From Actinospica acidithermotolerans (GTDB lineage Bacteria; Actinomycetota; Actinomycetes; Streptomycetales; Catenulisporaceae): a stretch of DNA of 32,789 bases. Each line of letters starts with the position of its first letter. Position 1 is the stretch's first letter. A program made the position numbers and the translations under genes. This document shows positions 14,234 through 21,792 of the stretch, piece after piece. The notes under the pieces were generated by a model. The model was not told the DNA's origin and searched no databases. It was given only the letters and a program-made list of their open reading frames with translations. The stretch covers positions 1-32,789 of the forward strand of contig NZ_JAGSOH010000083.1 of assembly GCF_018139625.1 (NCBI RefSeq), read 5' to 3'.

Positions 14234-15492
14234 GCCACTTCCCGCGTCTCGTAGTCGAACTCGTCCTGCTCGCCGGCGTCCCGCCCGGCCGTGCCGAAGC
14301 GCACGCCGCGCAGCCTGCGCTCCCAGCGGCGGTTGCGCCGGTCCCGCTGCTTCGGGATCCGGCCGATCGAGGCGGCGCCCTGCTGCGGCGCCATGCCCAG
14401 GATCACCGCGACCGGGTCGGCCGCGAAGTCCGGCACCACCTGCCAGGGCAGCTCCCGCAGCGCCTTCTCCAGGGTGACACGCAGATCGGCCGCGTCGCGC
14501 ACCCAGGGAGCCGTTCCGGCCTCGTCCAGGGCCTGCGCGTTCGTCTCGCCGTGCCCGGGCAGCGTGCGGTAGGTCACGACCGGCAGGCGGCACGCGCGCG
14601 CCTCGTACACGGTCATCCCGCCCGCGTTCTGGACCAGCACGTCGCACGCGTGCATCAGGCCGGGCATGTCGTCCACCCAGCCGTACACGTGCTCGACGCC
14701 CTGTTCGAGCAGCCGCTTGCGGAGGTCGTCGTTCTGGCCGCACACGACCACGCACTGGGCGAGGCCGGTCGCCTTGATGTCGCGGACGGTCTGATCGAAC
14801 TCGCCGATGCCCCAGGAGCCGCCGACCAGCAGAGCGAGTTTGCCCTCGGCCGGCAGGCCGAACTTGGCGCGCGCCCGGGCGCGTGAGGCCTCCGTGCTCG
14901 GATAGAAACGCGGATCCACGGCAGGGTCCACAGTCACCACCTGCGCGGCGCCGAGAGCCCGTGCCTGGGCCGCGGCGACGTCGTGCACCGCTGTATGTCC
15001 GTCCACGCCCTCGGCCACCCACAGCCGGTGCACGGAGTAGTCGGTCAGGTATGTCACGACCGGGACGTGCAGCCGTCCATGCGCGCGCAGACGTCCGAGG
15101 ACCTGGCTCGCCAGCGGGTACGTGGAGACCACGACCCGCGCGTCCGTGCCGATCGCGTCGAGCATGCGGCGCGTGGAGAGTGCGGAGAAGAAGGAGACCT
15201 GCAGCGACAGGCCGCGCGAGCGGTCCAGCGCCCCGTAGAGCATCTGGTAGCTCCACGGCGCCGCGACCAGCATGTTGTGGTACGAGTCGCACATCATCCG
15301 GCCGACCGCGCCCGGCAGTTGGTCCAGGAAGTCGTACCGGTCCACCTGCAGACCGGCGCCCGCGAGGCGGCGCGAGATCTCGTTCGCCGCGGCGTCGTGG
15401 CCGGCGCCGACCCGGGCCGAGAAGACCACCGCCCTGCCCTGGTGCGGCGCCTGCGCCGTTCGGGCGGGTCGGCGTATTCGTCCTCCGGCCAC
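14230..15492 (-). CDS. MurG/MGDG-synthase-like glycosyltransferase (GT28)
   Basis: This 420-residue GT-B fold enzyme belongs to the group containing diacylglycerol glucosyl/galactosyltransferases and MurG. The N-terminal MGDG-synthase motif is visible as VVFSARVGAGHDAAANEI, then YDFLDQLPGAVGRMM. The C-terminal nucleotide-sugar domain has LLVGGSWGIGEFDQ, VYGWVDDMPGLMHACDVLVQ, NAGGMTVYEA and the LPGHGETNAQ region. It probably transfers a sugar from a UDP donor to a membrane lipid on the cytoplasmic face. GTG 15492 has a strong GGAGG six bases upstream. Its TGA overlaps the deacetylase ATG. The last ~60 residues are basic and then acidic and may be a flexible tail. Confidence 0.87.
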   Translation of the reverse strand: MAGGRIRRPARTAQAPHQGRAVVFSARVGAGHDAAANEISRRLAGAGLQVDRYDFLDQLPGAVGRMMCDSYHNMLVAAPWSYQMLYGALDRSRGLSLQVSFFSALSTRRMLDAIGTDARVVVSTYPLASQVLGRLRAHGRLHVPVVTYLTDYSVHRLWVAEGVDGHTAVHDVAAAQARALGAAQVVTVDPAVDPRFYPSTEASRARARAKFGLPAEGKLALLVGGSWGIGEFDQTVRDIKATGLAQCVVVCGQNDDLRKRLLEQGVEHVYGWVDDMPGLMHACDVLVQNAGGMTVYEARACRLPVVTYRTLPGHGETNAQALDEAGTAPWVRDAADLRVTLEKALRELPWQVVPDFAADPVAVILGMAPQQGAASIGRIPKQRDRRNRRWERRLRGVRFGTAGRDAGEQDEFDYETREVA

Positions 15493-15580
15493 CGGGTTCC
15501 TCCGTGTCGTCGTCCGCTAGGGCCTCGCCGGCGAGGGGACCTGCCGACGGCAACAGAGGCCCAAGGTAGCGGCTCGAAAA

Positions 15581-15655
15581 CCGAAATGCCTAGGTTCCTC
15601 AGAAGGAACTTAGGGAGGACATCTCCTCCTTGGGAGGGATACGGACCCCTAGGGG
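15581..15655. promoter_or_regulatory. Cluster of palindromes between divergent genes
   Basis: Three elements follow one another: CCTAGGTTCC with GGAACTTAGG around a five-base loop (one mismatch), the overlapping GGAGG/CCTCC/GGAGG arms beyond it, and the perfect palindrome CCCCTAGGGG. They occupy the space between the minus-strand glycosyltransferase and the plus-strand hydrolase promoter. They may be operators or leader structure of the glycosyltransferase transcript. The intrinsic terminators seen elsewhere in the window look different. Confidence 0.4.
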
Positions 15656-15663
15656 CGGACGGC

Positions 15664-15696
15664 TTGACAGCCAAAGCTAATGCAGTTAGCTTTATG
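15664..15696 (+). promoter_or_regulatory. Promoter with embedded operator for hydrolase-tetR unit
   Basis: A perfect -35 TTGACA lies at 15664-15669. TAGCTT at 15687-15692, 17 bp further on, is the best-placed -10. The spacer holds the perfect inverted repeat AAAGCTAA-tgcag-TTAGCTTT (15673-15693). An operator between the two hexamers is the classic arrangement for repression. The TetR-type gene at 16658 is the obvious candidate repressor. Confidence 0.6.
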
Positions 15697-15733
15697 GCTA
15701 TCGGAAGTAACCGCGACCGCTGAGGAGCGCGTC

Positions 15734-16576
15734 ATGAGCACCGTCACCAACCCGGGAACCACGCAGTTCGTCCAGGTCGAGCGCCCCGACGGCTCCGTCG
15801 GCCGGATCGCGTACGACGACCAGGGCACCGGCCCCGCCGTGCTGCTCGCCCCCGGGATGGGCACCACCCGGGCCACCTTCCGGCACCTGGTCCCCGTCCT
15901 GCTGCGCGCCGGATACCGCGTCATCACCACGGACTACCGCGGTCTCGGCGAATCGGACACCGGCTGGGACGAGTACAGCTCCGCCGCGACCGCCGACGAC
16001 CTCGCCGCGCTCATCCGGCACATCGACGCCGGGCCGGTGCTGCTCTACGGCAACTCCTACACGGCCGCCTCCGCGGTCCACCTCGCCGCCGACCACCCGG
16101 AGCTGCTGCGCGGCGCGGTCCTGTCCGGGCCGTTCGTGCGGAGCCTGCCCGCGCCGAACCTCGTCGGGAAGATCACCTACGCGCTGATGGCGAAGCCGCT
16201 GTTCACCCGCACGCTCTGGATGGTCTGGTTCCCGCACATGTTCCCGAAGCGGCCCGCCGACTACGCCGAGATGCGGGCCGCCGTCGACGCGAACCTGCGC
16301 GAGCCGGGCCGGGCCAAGGTGTTCGCCCAGATGTGCGCCGGCACCCACGACGCCGCCGAGGCGAAACTGCCGCGGGCGAAGGCGTCCGGCGTGCCGATGC
16401 TCGTCATCATGGGCACCGCGGACGAGGATTTCCCGAACGCGGTGGACGAGGGCCGGTTCGTCGCCGAGAGCGTGAACGGCCGCCTCGAACTGCTCGACGG
16501 ATACGGCCACCAGCCGCACGAGGAGACGCCCGAGCAGATCGCCGACCTCATCACCGGCTTCGACCCCGCGCGCTGA
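15734..16576 (+). CDS. Alpha/beta hydrolase
   Basis: This 280-residue cytosolic alpha/beta hydrolase has the oxyanion-hole stretch LLAPGMGTTRATF. The nucleophile is Ser108 in LLYGNSYTAAS, the acid is probably in MGTADEDF, and His259 lies in GYGHQPHEE. The nucleophile elbow reads G-N-S-Y-T rather than the usual G-x-S-x-G. The start is ATG 15734, with GAGGAG eight bases upstream. The longer frame from 15680 would begin inside the promoter. The operator at 15673 and the TetR-type gene downstream suggest an inducible hydrolase acting on a small ester or xenobiotic. The substrate is unknown. Confidence 0.9.
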   Translation: MSTVTNPGTTQFVQVERPDGSVGRIAYDDQGTGPAVLLAPGMGTTRATFRHLVPVLLRAGYRVITTDYRGLGESDTGWDEYSSAATADDLAALIRHIDAGPVLLYGNSYTAASAVHLAADHPELLRGAVLSGPFVRSLPAPNLVGKITYALMAKPLFTRTLWMVWFPHMFPKRPADYAEMRAAVDANLREPGRAKVFAQMCAGTHDAAEAKLPRAKASGVPMLVIMGTADEDFPNAVDEGRFVAESVNGRLELLDGYGHQPHEETPEQIADLITGFDPAR

Positions 16577-16589
16577 GCCTTGCTGACCG

Positions 16590-16614
16590 AATCCGCACTG
16601 TTAAGTCAGTAAGC
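16590..16614. promoter_or_regulatory. Inverted repeat before tetR gene
   Basis: TGCTGAC and GTCAGTA arms (one mismatch) flank an AT-richer spacer containing TGTTAA. The repeat lies between the hydrolase stop and the regulator start. It could be an autoregulatory site but does not resemble the 15673 operator, so this is weak. Confidence 0.25.
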
Positions 16615-16657
16615 CCGCTCGCCGCCGAGTCCGCGATACGTAATACAGGAGTCATCT

Positions 16658-17212
16658 ATGCCTCGCGCCGGACTGACCCCCGCCGCCGTCACCCGCCTCG
16701 CGCTGGCCGAGCTCGACGAGTCCGGACCCGACGCCCTGACCCTCAAGGCCGTCGCGGTCCGGGCCGGGGTGGCGACCCCGTCCCTCTACAAGCACGTGCA
16801 GAGCATCGACCACCTGCGCGACCTGATGACGGTGACGGTGCTGGACGAGGCCGCCGCGGAGATCGGCGGGGCCGTGATGGGCCGCGCCGGCCGGGACGCG
16901 CTCGAGGTCTTCCTGCGCGCGTACCGCGACTACGCGCTGCGCTACCCGCACCGCTGGACCCTCATGGAACATCCGACCTCCGACCCCGCCGTCCAGGCCT
17001 CGGCCGCCCGGCTCGTCGAGGTCGGATACGCCGTCGTCCGGGGCTTCGGGCTCGGCGCGGAAACCCAGGTCGACGCGGTGCGCGCGCTGCGGGCCGCGGT
17101 CACCGGATTCATCGCGCTCGAGCACGGCGGCGGCTACCGGCTGGAACGGGATCCGGACGCGAGTTTCAGTTATCTGATCGGGATTCTGGCGAAAGGTCTG
17201 AACCCCAGCTGA
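16658..17212 (+). CDS. TetR-family transcriptional regulator
   Basis: This 184-residue repressor-type protein has an N-terminal helix-turn-helix at about residues 25-60 (LTLKAVAVRAGVATPSLYKH). The C-terminal ligand-binding half, with YALRYPHRWTLMEHP, resembles the WHG-type TetR C-terminal domain. AGGAG stands before ATG 16658. It is 81 bp downstream of the hydrolase and in the same direction. It probably controls that gene and possibly itself through the 15673-15693 operator. The ligand is not known. Confidence 0.9.
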   Translation: MPRAGLTPAAVTRLALAELDESGPDALTLKAVAVRAGVATPSLYKHVQSIDHLRDLMTVTVLDEAAAEIGGAVMGRAGRDALEVFLRAYRDYALRYPHRWTLMEHPTSDPAVQASAARLVEVGYAVVRGFGLGAETQVDAVRALRAAVTGFIALEHGGGYRLERDPDASFSYLIGILAKGLNPS

Positions 17213-17220
17213 AAGCCCGT

Positions 17221-17281
17221 CACCGGCTATCGGTGCGTTCAATACAGGCTATTGCGTCGCCGTCCGCAACCGTGATATCAC
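17221..17281. promoter_or_regulatory. Short palindromes in tetR to 17359 intergenic region
   Basis: Three small symmetric elements lie in a row: CACCG-gctat-CGGTG (17221-17235), CAATA-caggc-TATTG (17240-17254) and the perfect GTGATATCAC (17272-17281). The first may help terminate the tetR transcript. The other two are positioned as operators for the amide-uptake genes that follow. Confidence 0.3.
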
Positions 17282-17358
17282 TTCACCGATCATTGTCAAG
17301 GGTGTATGTGGATCAGGGATCGGCGGTCTGTGGTCCGCCGCGGAAGGCGGAGCCGGTT

Positions 17359-18501
17359 GTGCCTGTGTTCAACCCGCGATCCCGTCGTGCCAAGTTGGAT
17401 CCCGATCCCGCCTTCGAGGACTCCGAGCTGCGCCGCGCCCGCGACGACGCGGCGATGGGCGGCTGGGAGGCGATCCGCGACCTGCTCGCGCACACCGGCT
17501 CCGACTGGCCGCTGCGCACGCACCGGATGACGGTCCTGGCCAACGCCGCCGTGGGCCTCGAATGGCCGCGCGCCTGGAGCACGGCCGAGCCCGACAACCC
17601 CGACGCGCAGGTCATGACGGCCTTCGCGGCGGCGGTGCAGATGCGCGGCATGATCGCGCGCCGCGACCCGTCCGTCGACGACCAGGCCGCCGCCCGCGCC
17701 GTGGCCCGCTGCCGGGCCGCCGCCGAGGCCGCGCCGGACGACCCCACCCCGTGGATCAGCCTGCTGACACTGGCCGGCGTGCTCGGCGACAACGGCGTCT
17801 CGATGGTGCAGTGGCACGAGCTCTCCTTCGAGGCCGGCCAGCGCAGCTGGGGCTGGTTCAAGGAGGCCGTGACCCGGCACCCGGACAGCTGGCACGCCCA
17901 CCACCGGATGCGCGAGGCGCAGACCGCCCGGCTGCGCACCGGATCCCCGCGCGACCTGACCGGCCTGCTGGACTTCGCCACGGCCGCCGCGGCGCACGCG
18001 GGGGACCACTCGCCGCTGCGGGTGCTGCCGCTCTACGCGCACACCGAACTGCGCGTCGCCAACACCGTCGACCTGCTCGGCGCCGCCGAACGCGACTGGC
18101 TCTCCCAGCGCAACGAGCAGGATCTGCACGACGCCTACCGCGACTGGTTCCGCGGTCCCGAGCGCGAGCACCCGGCCATGCCGTACGACCTGAACATGCT
18201 GGCCTACCAGCTCGTCGCGACGGGCCGGCCGAGCCTGGCCCACCCCGTGTTCACCGCCATCGGACCCTACGCGACCGCGGCCCCGTGGTCGCAGGCCGCG
18301 CAGCTGTCCGGCGCCCGGAACGGCAACGACGCCTTCACCGCGGCGCGCACCGCCGCCGAGACCGCCGCCGCGAAGGCCCCCCGGAACGTCACCGAGCCCG
18401 ATCCGTTCCCGGAGAGCCCGGCACCGCCCGTCCCCGCCGCCGTGGACGACCCAGACGCACAACGCACCTTCCCCGTCAACACACTCACCTCCCCGGAGTG
18501 A
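17359..18501 (+). CDS. Uncharacterised helical protein upstream of permease
   Basis: I do not recognise a named family. The 380-residue product is soluble and rich in alanine and tryptophan. Helical stretches such as RRARDDAAMGGWEAIRDLL, AARAVARCRAAAEAAPDD and SWHAHHRMREAQTARLRTG suggest TPR-like alpha-alpha repeats. The last ~45 residues are proline-rich and probably disordered. GTG 17359 is chosen because GGAG lies six bases upstream; a second GTG follows two codons later. The frame stays open far upstream through the hydrolase and tetR genes, but that is a GC-bias artefact. The permease starts 7 bp after the stop, so co-expression is likely and a role in regulating or supporting amide or amino-acid use is possible. 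Confidence 0.75.
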   Translation: MPVFNPRSRRAKLDPDPAFEDSELRRARDDAAMGGWEAIRDLLAHTGSDWPLRTHRMTVLANAAVGLEWPRAWSTAEPDNPDAQVMTAFAAAVQMRGMIARRDPSVDDQAAARAVARCRAAAEAAPDDPTPWISLLTLAGVLGDNGVSMVQWHELSFEAGQRSWGWFKEAVTRHPDSWHAHHRMREAQTARLRTGSPRDLTGLLDFATAAAAHAGDHSPLRVLPLYAHTELRVANTVDLLGAAERDWLSQRNEQDLHDAYRDWFRGPEREHPAMPYDLNMLAYQLVATGRPSLAHPVFTAIGPYATAAPWSQAAQLSGARNGNDAFTAARTAAETAAAKAPRNVTEPDPFPESPAPPVPAAVDDPDAQRTFPVNTLTSPE

Positions 18502-18508
18502 CCCCCAC

Positions 18509-20116
18509 ATGTCCGAAGACGACGTCATCCGAATAGACAGCATGAAGGCGGCCGCGGTCAGCGACGCGGACACTGACCAGCTGCACCAGCTCGGCTACCC
18601 GCAGCTGCTGCATCGAGGCCTGACCGGCTTCCGGAACATGGGTGTCTCCTTCTCCATCATCTGCATCATCGGCGGCGTCTCGCTGATGTACTCGACGGGC
18701 ATGGCGGACGGCGGTCCGGTCGACCTGTTCTGGGGCTGGCTGCTGGTCTCCGGCCTGATCCTCGCGCTCGGCGCGGCGATGGCCGAGGTCTGCTCCTCCT
18801 ACCCGACCTCCGGCGGCCTCTACTACTGGTCGGCCAAGCTCGCCAAGCGCAACGCAGCCGTCTGGGCCTGGTTCACCGGCTGGTTCAACGTACTCGGCCA
18901 GATCGCCGGCACCGCGGGCGCCGCGTTCGGCGCCGCGTACTTCATCGTGGCGTTCGGCGTGCTCGAGGGATGGTGGGTGTACACGACCGGCACCGTCGTG
19001 ACGGTCTACATCATCGCCACGGTCGTGCTCGGCCTCGTCGTCACCTTCGGCCGCGCGCTGGTCGGCTTCATCGGCGGCCTGAGCGTGTGGTGGCACACGG
19101 TCTTCGCCCTCGTGATGATCGGCGCGCTGATCTTCGCGCCGGCCCACCACCAGACCACCTCGCAGGCGCTGTTCCACTTCGTGAACGGCACGGCGTTCCA
19201 CTGGCCGATCTACGCCGCGCTGCTCGGCCTGCTCGTCGGCGCCGAGACCTACACCGGCTACGACGCCAGCGCGCACCTGACCGAGGAGACCAAGCAGCCG
19301 GGCATCGCCGCCCCGCGCGCCATGGTCCGCGCGATCGCGATCGCCGCCGTCCTCGGCACCCTGATGATCGGCTCGCTCAACTTCGCCATCCAGGACTACG
19401 CGAGCGAGTCCGCGGGCACCAAGACCAGCAACGCGGTCGGCGACATCCTGGTCGACGCCGTCGGCCTGAACTTCGGCAAGGTGCTCATCGCCGCGATCGC
19501 CATCGCGCTGCTGATCTGCGTCAACGGCAACCTGACCTCGAACTCGCGGATGATCTACGCGTTCTCCCGCGACTTCGCCCGGGTCGACGACGGCCGTCCG
19601 CACCCGGTCTCCCGCAAGCTCAGCGAGGTGCACACCGGCAGCCGGGTGCCGCGCTACGCCGTGTGGGTCGCCGTCCTCGGCGCCAGCATCCTCGGCGTGC
19701 TGAACCTGTGGAGCACGGTGGCGTTCAACGCGGCCATCACCATCAACGTGATCGGCCTCTACACCGCCTACGCGATCCCGGTCTTCCTGCGGCTGCGCCA
19801 GGGCGAGAACTTCCAGCGCGGACCGTGGCACCTCGGCCGCTGGTCCTCGGTGGTCGGCTGGATCGCGGTCGGCTGGGTCGTCGCGGCGGACATCCTGTTC
19901 GTGCTCCCGTCCACCCAGCCGGTCTTCGCCACCGCCACCTTCCCGTACACCCTCCCGGTGTTCGTGATCGTGATCGGCGGCGCCGCCCTGTGGTGGAAGC
20001 TGTCCGCGCACAAGTGGTTCGTCGGCCCGCGCTCGCTCGGCACGCCGGAGGAACTCGCCGAGATGGAGCGCGAGATCGGCTCCGGCGAGACGGTCGCGGA
20101 GCCCGTCGCCGGCTGA
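18509..20116 (+). CDS. APC-family amino-acid permease
   Basis: This 535-residue cytoplasmic-membrane transporter has about twelve helices. The hydrophilic N-terminus (1-40) leads to the family signature GFRNMGVSFSIICIIGG, followed by AEVCSSYPTSGGLYYWSAKL in helix 3. The conserved ASAHLTEETKQPGIAAPRAM loop identifies the GABA/choline-like amino-acid permease branch. The ATG is 7 bp after the preceding stop and GGAG lies 11 bases upstream, so coupling is likely. Neighbouring acetamidase suggests it brings in an amine, amide or amino acid whose nitrogen is then used. The substrate itself is inferred only from that context. Confidence 0.92.
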   Translation: MSEDDVIRIDSMKAAAVSDADTDQLHQLGYPQLLHRGLTGFRNMGVSFSIICIIGGVSLMYSTGMADGGPVDLFWGWLLVSGLILALGAAMAEVCSSYPTSGGLYYWSAKLAKRNAAVWAWFTGWFNVLGQIAGTAGAAFGAAYFIVAFGVLEGWWVYTTGTVVTVYIIATVVLGLVVTFGRALVGFIGGLSVWWHTVFALVMIGALIFAPAHHQTTSQALFHFVNGTAFHWPIYAALLGLLVGAETYTGYDASAHLTEETKQPGIAAPRAMVRAIAIAAVLGTLMIGSLNFAIQDYASESAGTKTSNAVGDILVDAVGLNFGKVLIAAIAIALLICVNGNLTSNSRMIYAFSRDFARVDDGRPHPVSRKLSEVHTGSRVPRYAVWVAVLGASILGVLNLWSTVAFNAAITINVIGLYTAYAIPVFLRLRQGENFQRGPWHLGRWSSVVGWIAVGWVVAADILFVLPSTQPVFATATFPYTLPVFVIVIGGAALWWKLSAHKWFVGPRSLGTPEELAEMEREIGSGETVAEPVAG

Positions 20117-20148
20117 CCCCCGGTACCAGGACACCAGAGCAACGCCCA

Positions 20149-20180
20149 CGCGGCGGCCGGGACACCTTCCGGCCGCCGCG
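20149..20180 (+). terminator. GC hairpin between permease and amidase genes
   Basis: CGCGGCGGCCGG and CCGGCCGCCGCG pair perfectly (12 bp) around an eight-base loop, 32 bp after the permease stop and 26 bp before the amidase start. There is no T-tract beyond TTCG. It could be a partial terminator or a stabilising hairpin setting the expression ratio in the operon. Confidence 0.55.
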
Positions 20181-20205
20181 TTCGCACGAAACGAAGGAGC
20201 GCACG

Positions 20206-21114
20206 ATGCACCTCGGAACCGACACCGTCCACTACGCGTGGGACCGGGACCTGGCCCCCGCCCTCGAGATCGAAGGCTCGGGCACCGTCGAACTCGACCT
20301 GCTCGACTCCGGCGCCGGCCAGTTCGACGCCTCCTCCACGCACGAGAGCCTGGCCGCCCTCGACTTCACGCGGGTCAACCCCGTCACCGGCCCGATCCTG
20401 GTGCGCGGCGCCGAACCGGGCGACGCGCTGCTGGTCAGGGTGCGCGAGCTGGGCACCGCCGGCTGGGGCTGGTCCGCCAACATCCCCGGATTCGGCCTGC
20501 TCGCCGAGGACTTCCCGGACCCGGTGCTGGTCCACAGCCGGATCGGCGAGAAGGAGGTCGAGCTCGACTTCGGCCCGGTGCTGCCCGCGCTGCCGATGAT
20601 CGGCACGCTCGGCCTCGCCCTGCCGGAGCCCGGCGAGCACCCGCTGCTCCCGCCGTCCCGGCACGGCGGCAACATGGACATCCGGCAGCTCGGCGCGGGC
20701 AGCAGCGTGCTGCTCCCGGTCGGCGTGCCGGGCGCGCTGCTCTCCCTCGGCGACGGCCACGCGGCCATGGGCGACGGCGAGATCTGCGGCACCGGCGTGG
20801 AGACCTCGGCGCGCGCCGTGCTCGAGATCGAGCTCGTCAAGGAGCGCCCGATCACCGCCCCGGTCCTGGAGACCCCGGCCGCCGCGCGCCGCACCGGTGC
20901 CGCGCTGGTGACCACGGGCATCGGCCCGGACCTGCACAGGGCGGCCAAGGACGCGGCGCGCTCCCTGGTCGACGAGACGGTGCGGCGGACAGGCCTGAGC
21001 GCCGTGCACGCCTACATCCTGGCCTCGCTCACCGCCGACCTGATCGTCAGTGAGATCGTGGACCTGCCCAACTACGTCGTCTCGATGCACCTGCCGATCG
21101 ACGTGCTGAGCTGA
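20206..21114 (+). CDS. Acetamidase/formamidase family protein
   Basis: This 302-residue protein matches the FmdA/AmdA family: the DASSTHESLAALDFTRVNPV start region, VNPVTGPILVRGAEPGDALL, GGNMDIRQLGAGS and GDGHAAMGDGEICGTGVE. The family hydrolyses short amides to ammonia and a carboxylate in the cytoplasm. AAGGAG stands before ATG 20206. The gene follows the APC permease in the same direction with only a hairpin between. A bidirectional terminator follows at 21129. Whether formamide, acetamide or another amide is preferred is not visible. Confidence 0.93.
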   Translation: MHLGTDTVHYAWDRDLAPALEIEGSGTVELDLLDSGAGQFDASSTHESLAALDFTRVNPVTGPILVRGAEPGDALLVRVRELGTAGWGWSANIPGFGLLAEDFPDPVLVHSRIGEKEVELDFGPVLPALPMIGTLGLALPEPGEHPLLPPSRHGGNMDIRQLGAGSSVLLPVGVPGALLSLGDGHAAMGDGEICGTGVETSARAVLEIELVKERPITAPVLETPAAARRTGAALVTTGIGPDLHRAAKDAARSLVDETVRRTGLSAVHAYILASLTADLIVSEIVDLPNYVVSMHLPIDVLS

Positions 21115-21128
21115 GCACCGGTCGCACA

Positions 21129-21164
21129 GAGAACGGCGCCCCCCTTTCGGGAGGCGCCGTTCTC
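21129..21164. terminator. Bidirectional intrinsic terminator
   Basis: GAGAACGGCGCC (21129-21140) pairs perfectly with GGCGCCGTTCTC (21153-21164) around a 12-base loop. It lies between the convergent amidase and the 21185 gene. The 3' flank on the plus strand is GTTTGCTG, so it can serve both genes. Confidence 0.85.
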
Positions 21165-21184
21165 GTTTGCTGCCTGAGCGGATG

Positions 21185-21646
21185 TCAGATCACACCGGGC
21201 CGGGGGAACGCGTCCGCCGTCACCAGGCCGTCCTTCACCGCCTCGCGCTGCACCGCGTGGATCGTGCGCCCGTGCACGTCCGCGATCCTTTGCCAGCTGT
21301 GCCCGCCGCTGAGCTCGGTGGCGAGCTGGTCCCGCTCCTCGGTCGACCAGCGGGTGTGCGAGTTCGGGTACTGCTTGCGCCGCGAGCGGAGCCACTCGGC
21401 GAACGTGGGCCGGTCCACGAACCAGGCCATGGACCTGAAATAGCGGCGGTCGAGCTGGAAGACCACCTCGTCCGAGCACAGGAACACCAGCGCGCCCTCG
21501 TCGACCGCGACCCGGTCCGCGCGCAACACCAACTCGCCCTCGGTCAGCGAAACACCCCGCGGGCCGCTCGGGTCCTGCGGCGCGGTCAGCCGCACCCGCA
21601 CCCATCCCGCGGTCCTCGGCCGGTCATCCTGAACAGTCCTCGACAC
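21185..21646 (-). CDS. Small protein with HTH/Myb-like C-terminal domain
   Basis: I do not recognise a named family. The 153-residue product has a beta-rich N-terminal half (WVRVRLTAPQD, VSLTEGELVLRADRVAVDEG). Its C-terminal segment (about 98-142: RWSTEERDQLATELSGGH, then SWQRIADVHGRTIHAVQRE) has the spacing of a Myb/SANT-like or sigma-70 region 4-like helix-turn-helix. It is probably nucleic-acid-binding. GTG 21646 has GGGGAGGA six bases upstream. It follows the RNA helicase gene in the same direction, but two terminator-like hairpins separate them, so independent expression is likely. Confidence 0.7.
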   Translation of the reverse strand: MSRTVQDDRPRTAGWVRVRLTAPQDPSGPRGVSLTEGELVLRADRVAVDEGALVFLCSDEVVFQLDRRYFRSMAWFVDRPTFAEWLRSRRKQYPNSHTRWSTEERDQLATELSGGHSWQRIADVHGRTIHAVQREAVKDGLVTADAFPRPGVI

Positions 21647-21716
21647 GAAGGATCCTCCCCGGAAAGTCGCCGTCTCCTCCTGCTGTGAGATACCCGCGGC
21701 AGGGCTCGAACAAACG

Positions 21717-21753
21717 TTCCGCAGGCCCGGAAAACAGCTCCGGGCCTGCGGAA
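21717..21753. terminator. 15-bp perfect hairpin downstream of helicase
   Basis: TTCCGCAGGCCCGGA (21717-21731) and TCCGGGCCTGCGGAA (21739-21753) pair perfectly around AAACAGC. With the hairpin at 21767 it forms a tandem terminator after the helicase gene and before the 21646 start. Confidence 0.8.
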
Positions 21754-21766
21754 ATCCGAGAAAGCG

Positions 21767-21786
21767 AGGGGCCCCGAAGGGCCCCT
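21767..21786 (-). terminator. Helicase intrinsic terminator
   Basis: AGGGGCCC-cgaa-GGGCCCCT is a tight 8-bp stem with a four-base loop, ending 6 bp after the helicase stop codon. On the minus strand it is followed by CGCTTTCTCGG. Confidence 0.8.
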
Positions 21787-21792
21787 TGAGAC

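Noticed and set aside
13481-15553. A 690-residue minus-strand frame apparently fusing a glycosyltransferase-like region to the deacetylase
   Set aside because: The upstream part is an arginine/glycine-rich shadow of the real glycosyltransferase in another frame. The true genes overlap by ATGA.
16333-17358. Upstream extension of the 17359 gene through hydrolase and tetR
   Set aside because: The extension is Arg/Gly/Pro-rich and overlaps two well-supported genes in another frame. A good start with a binding site exists at 17359.
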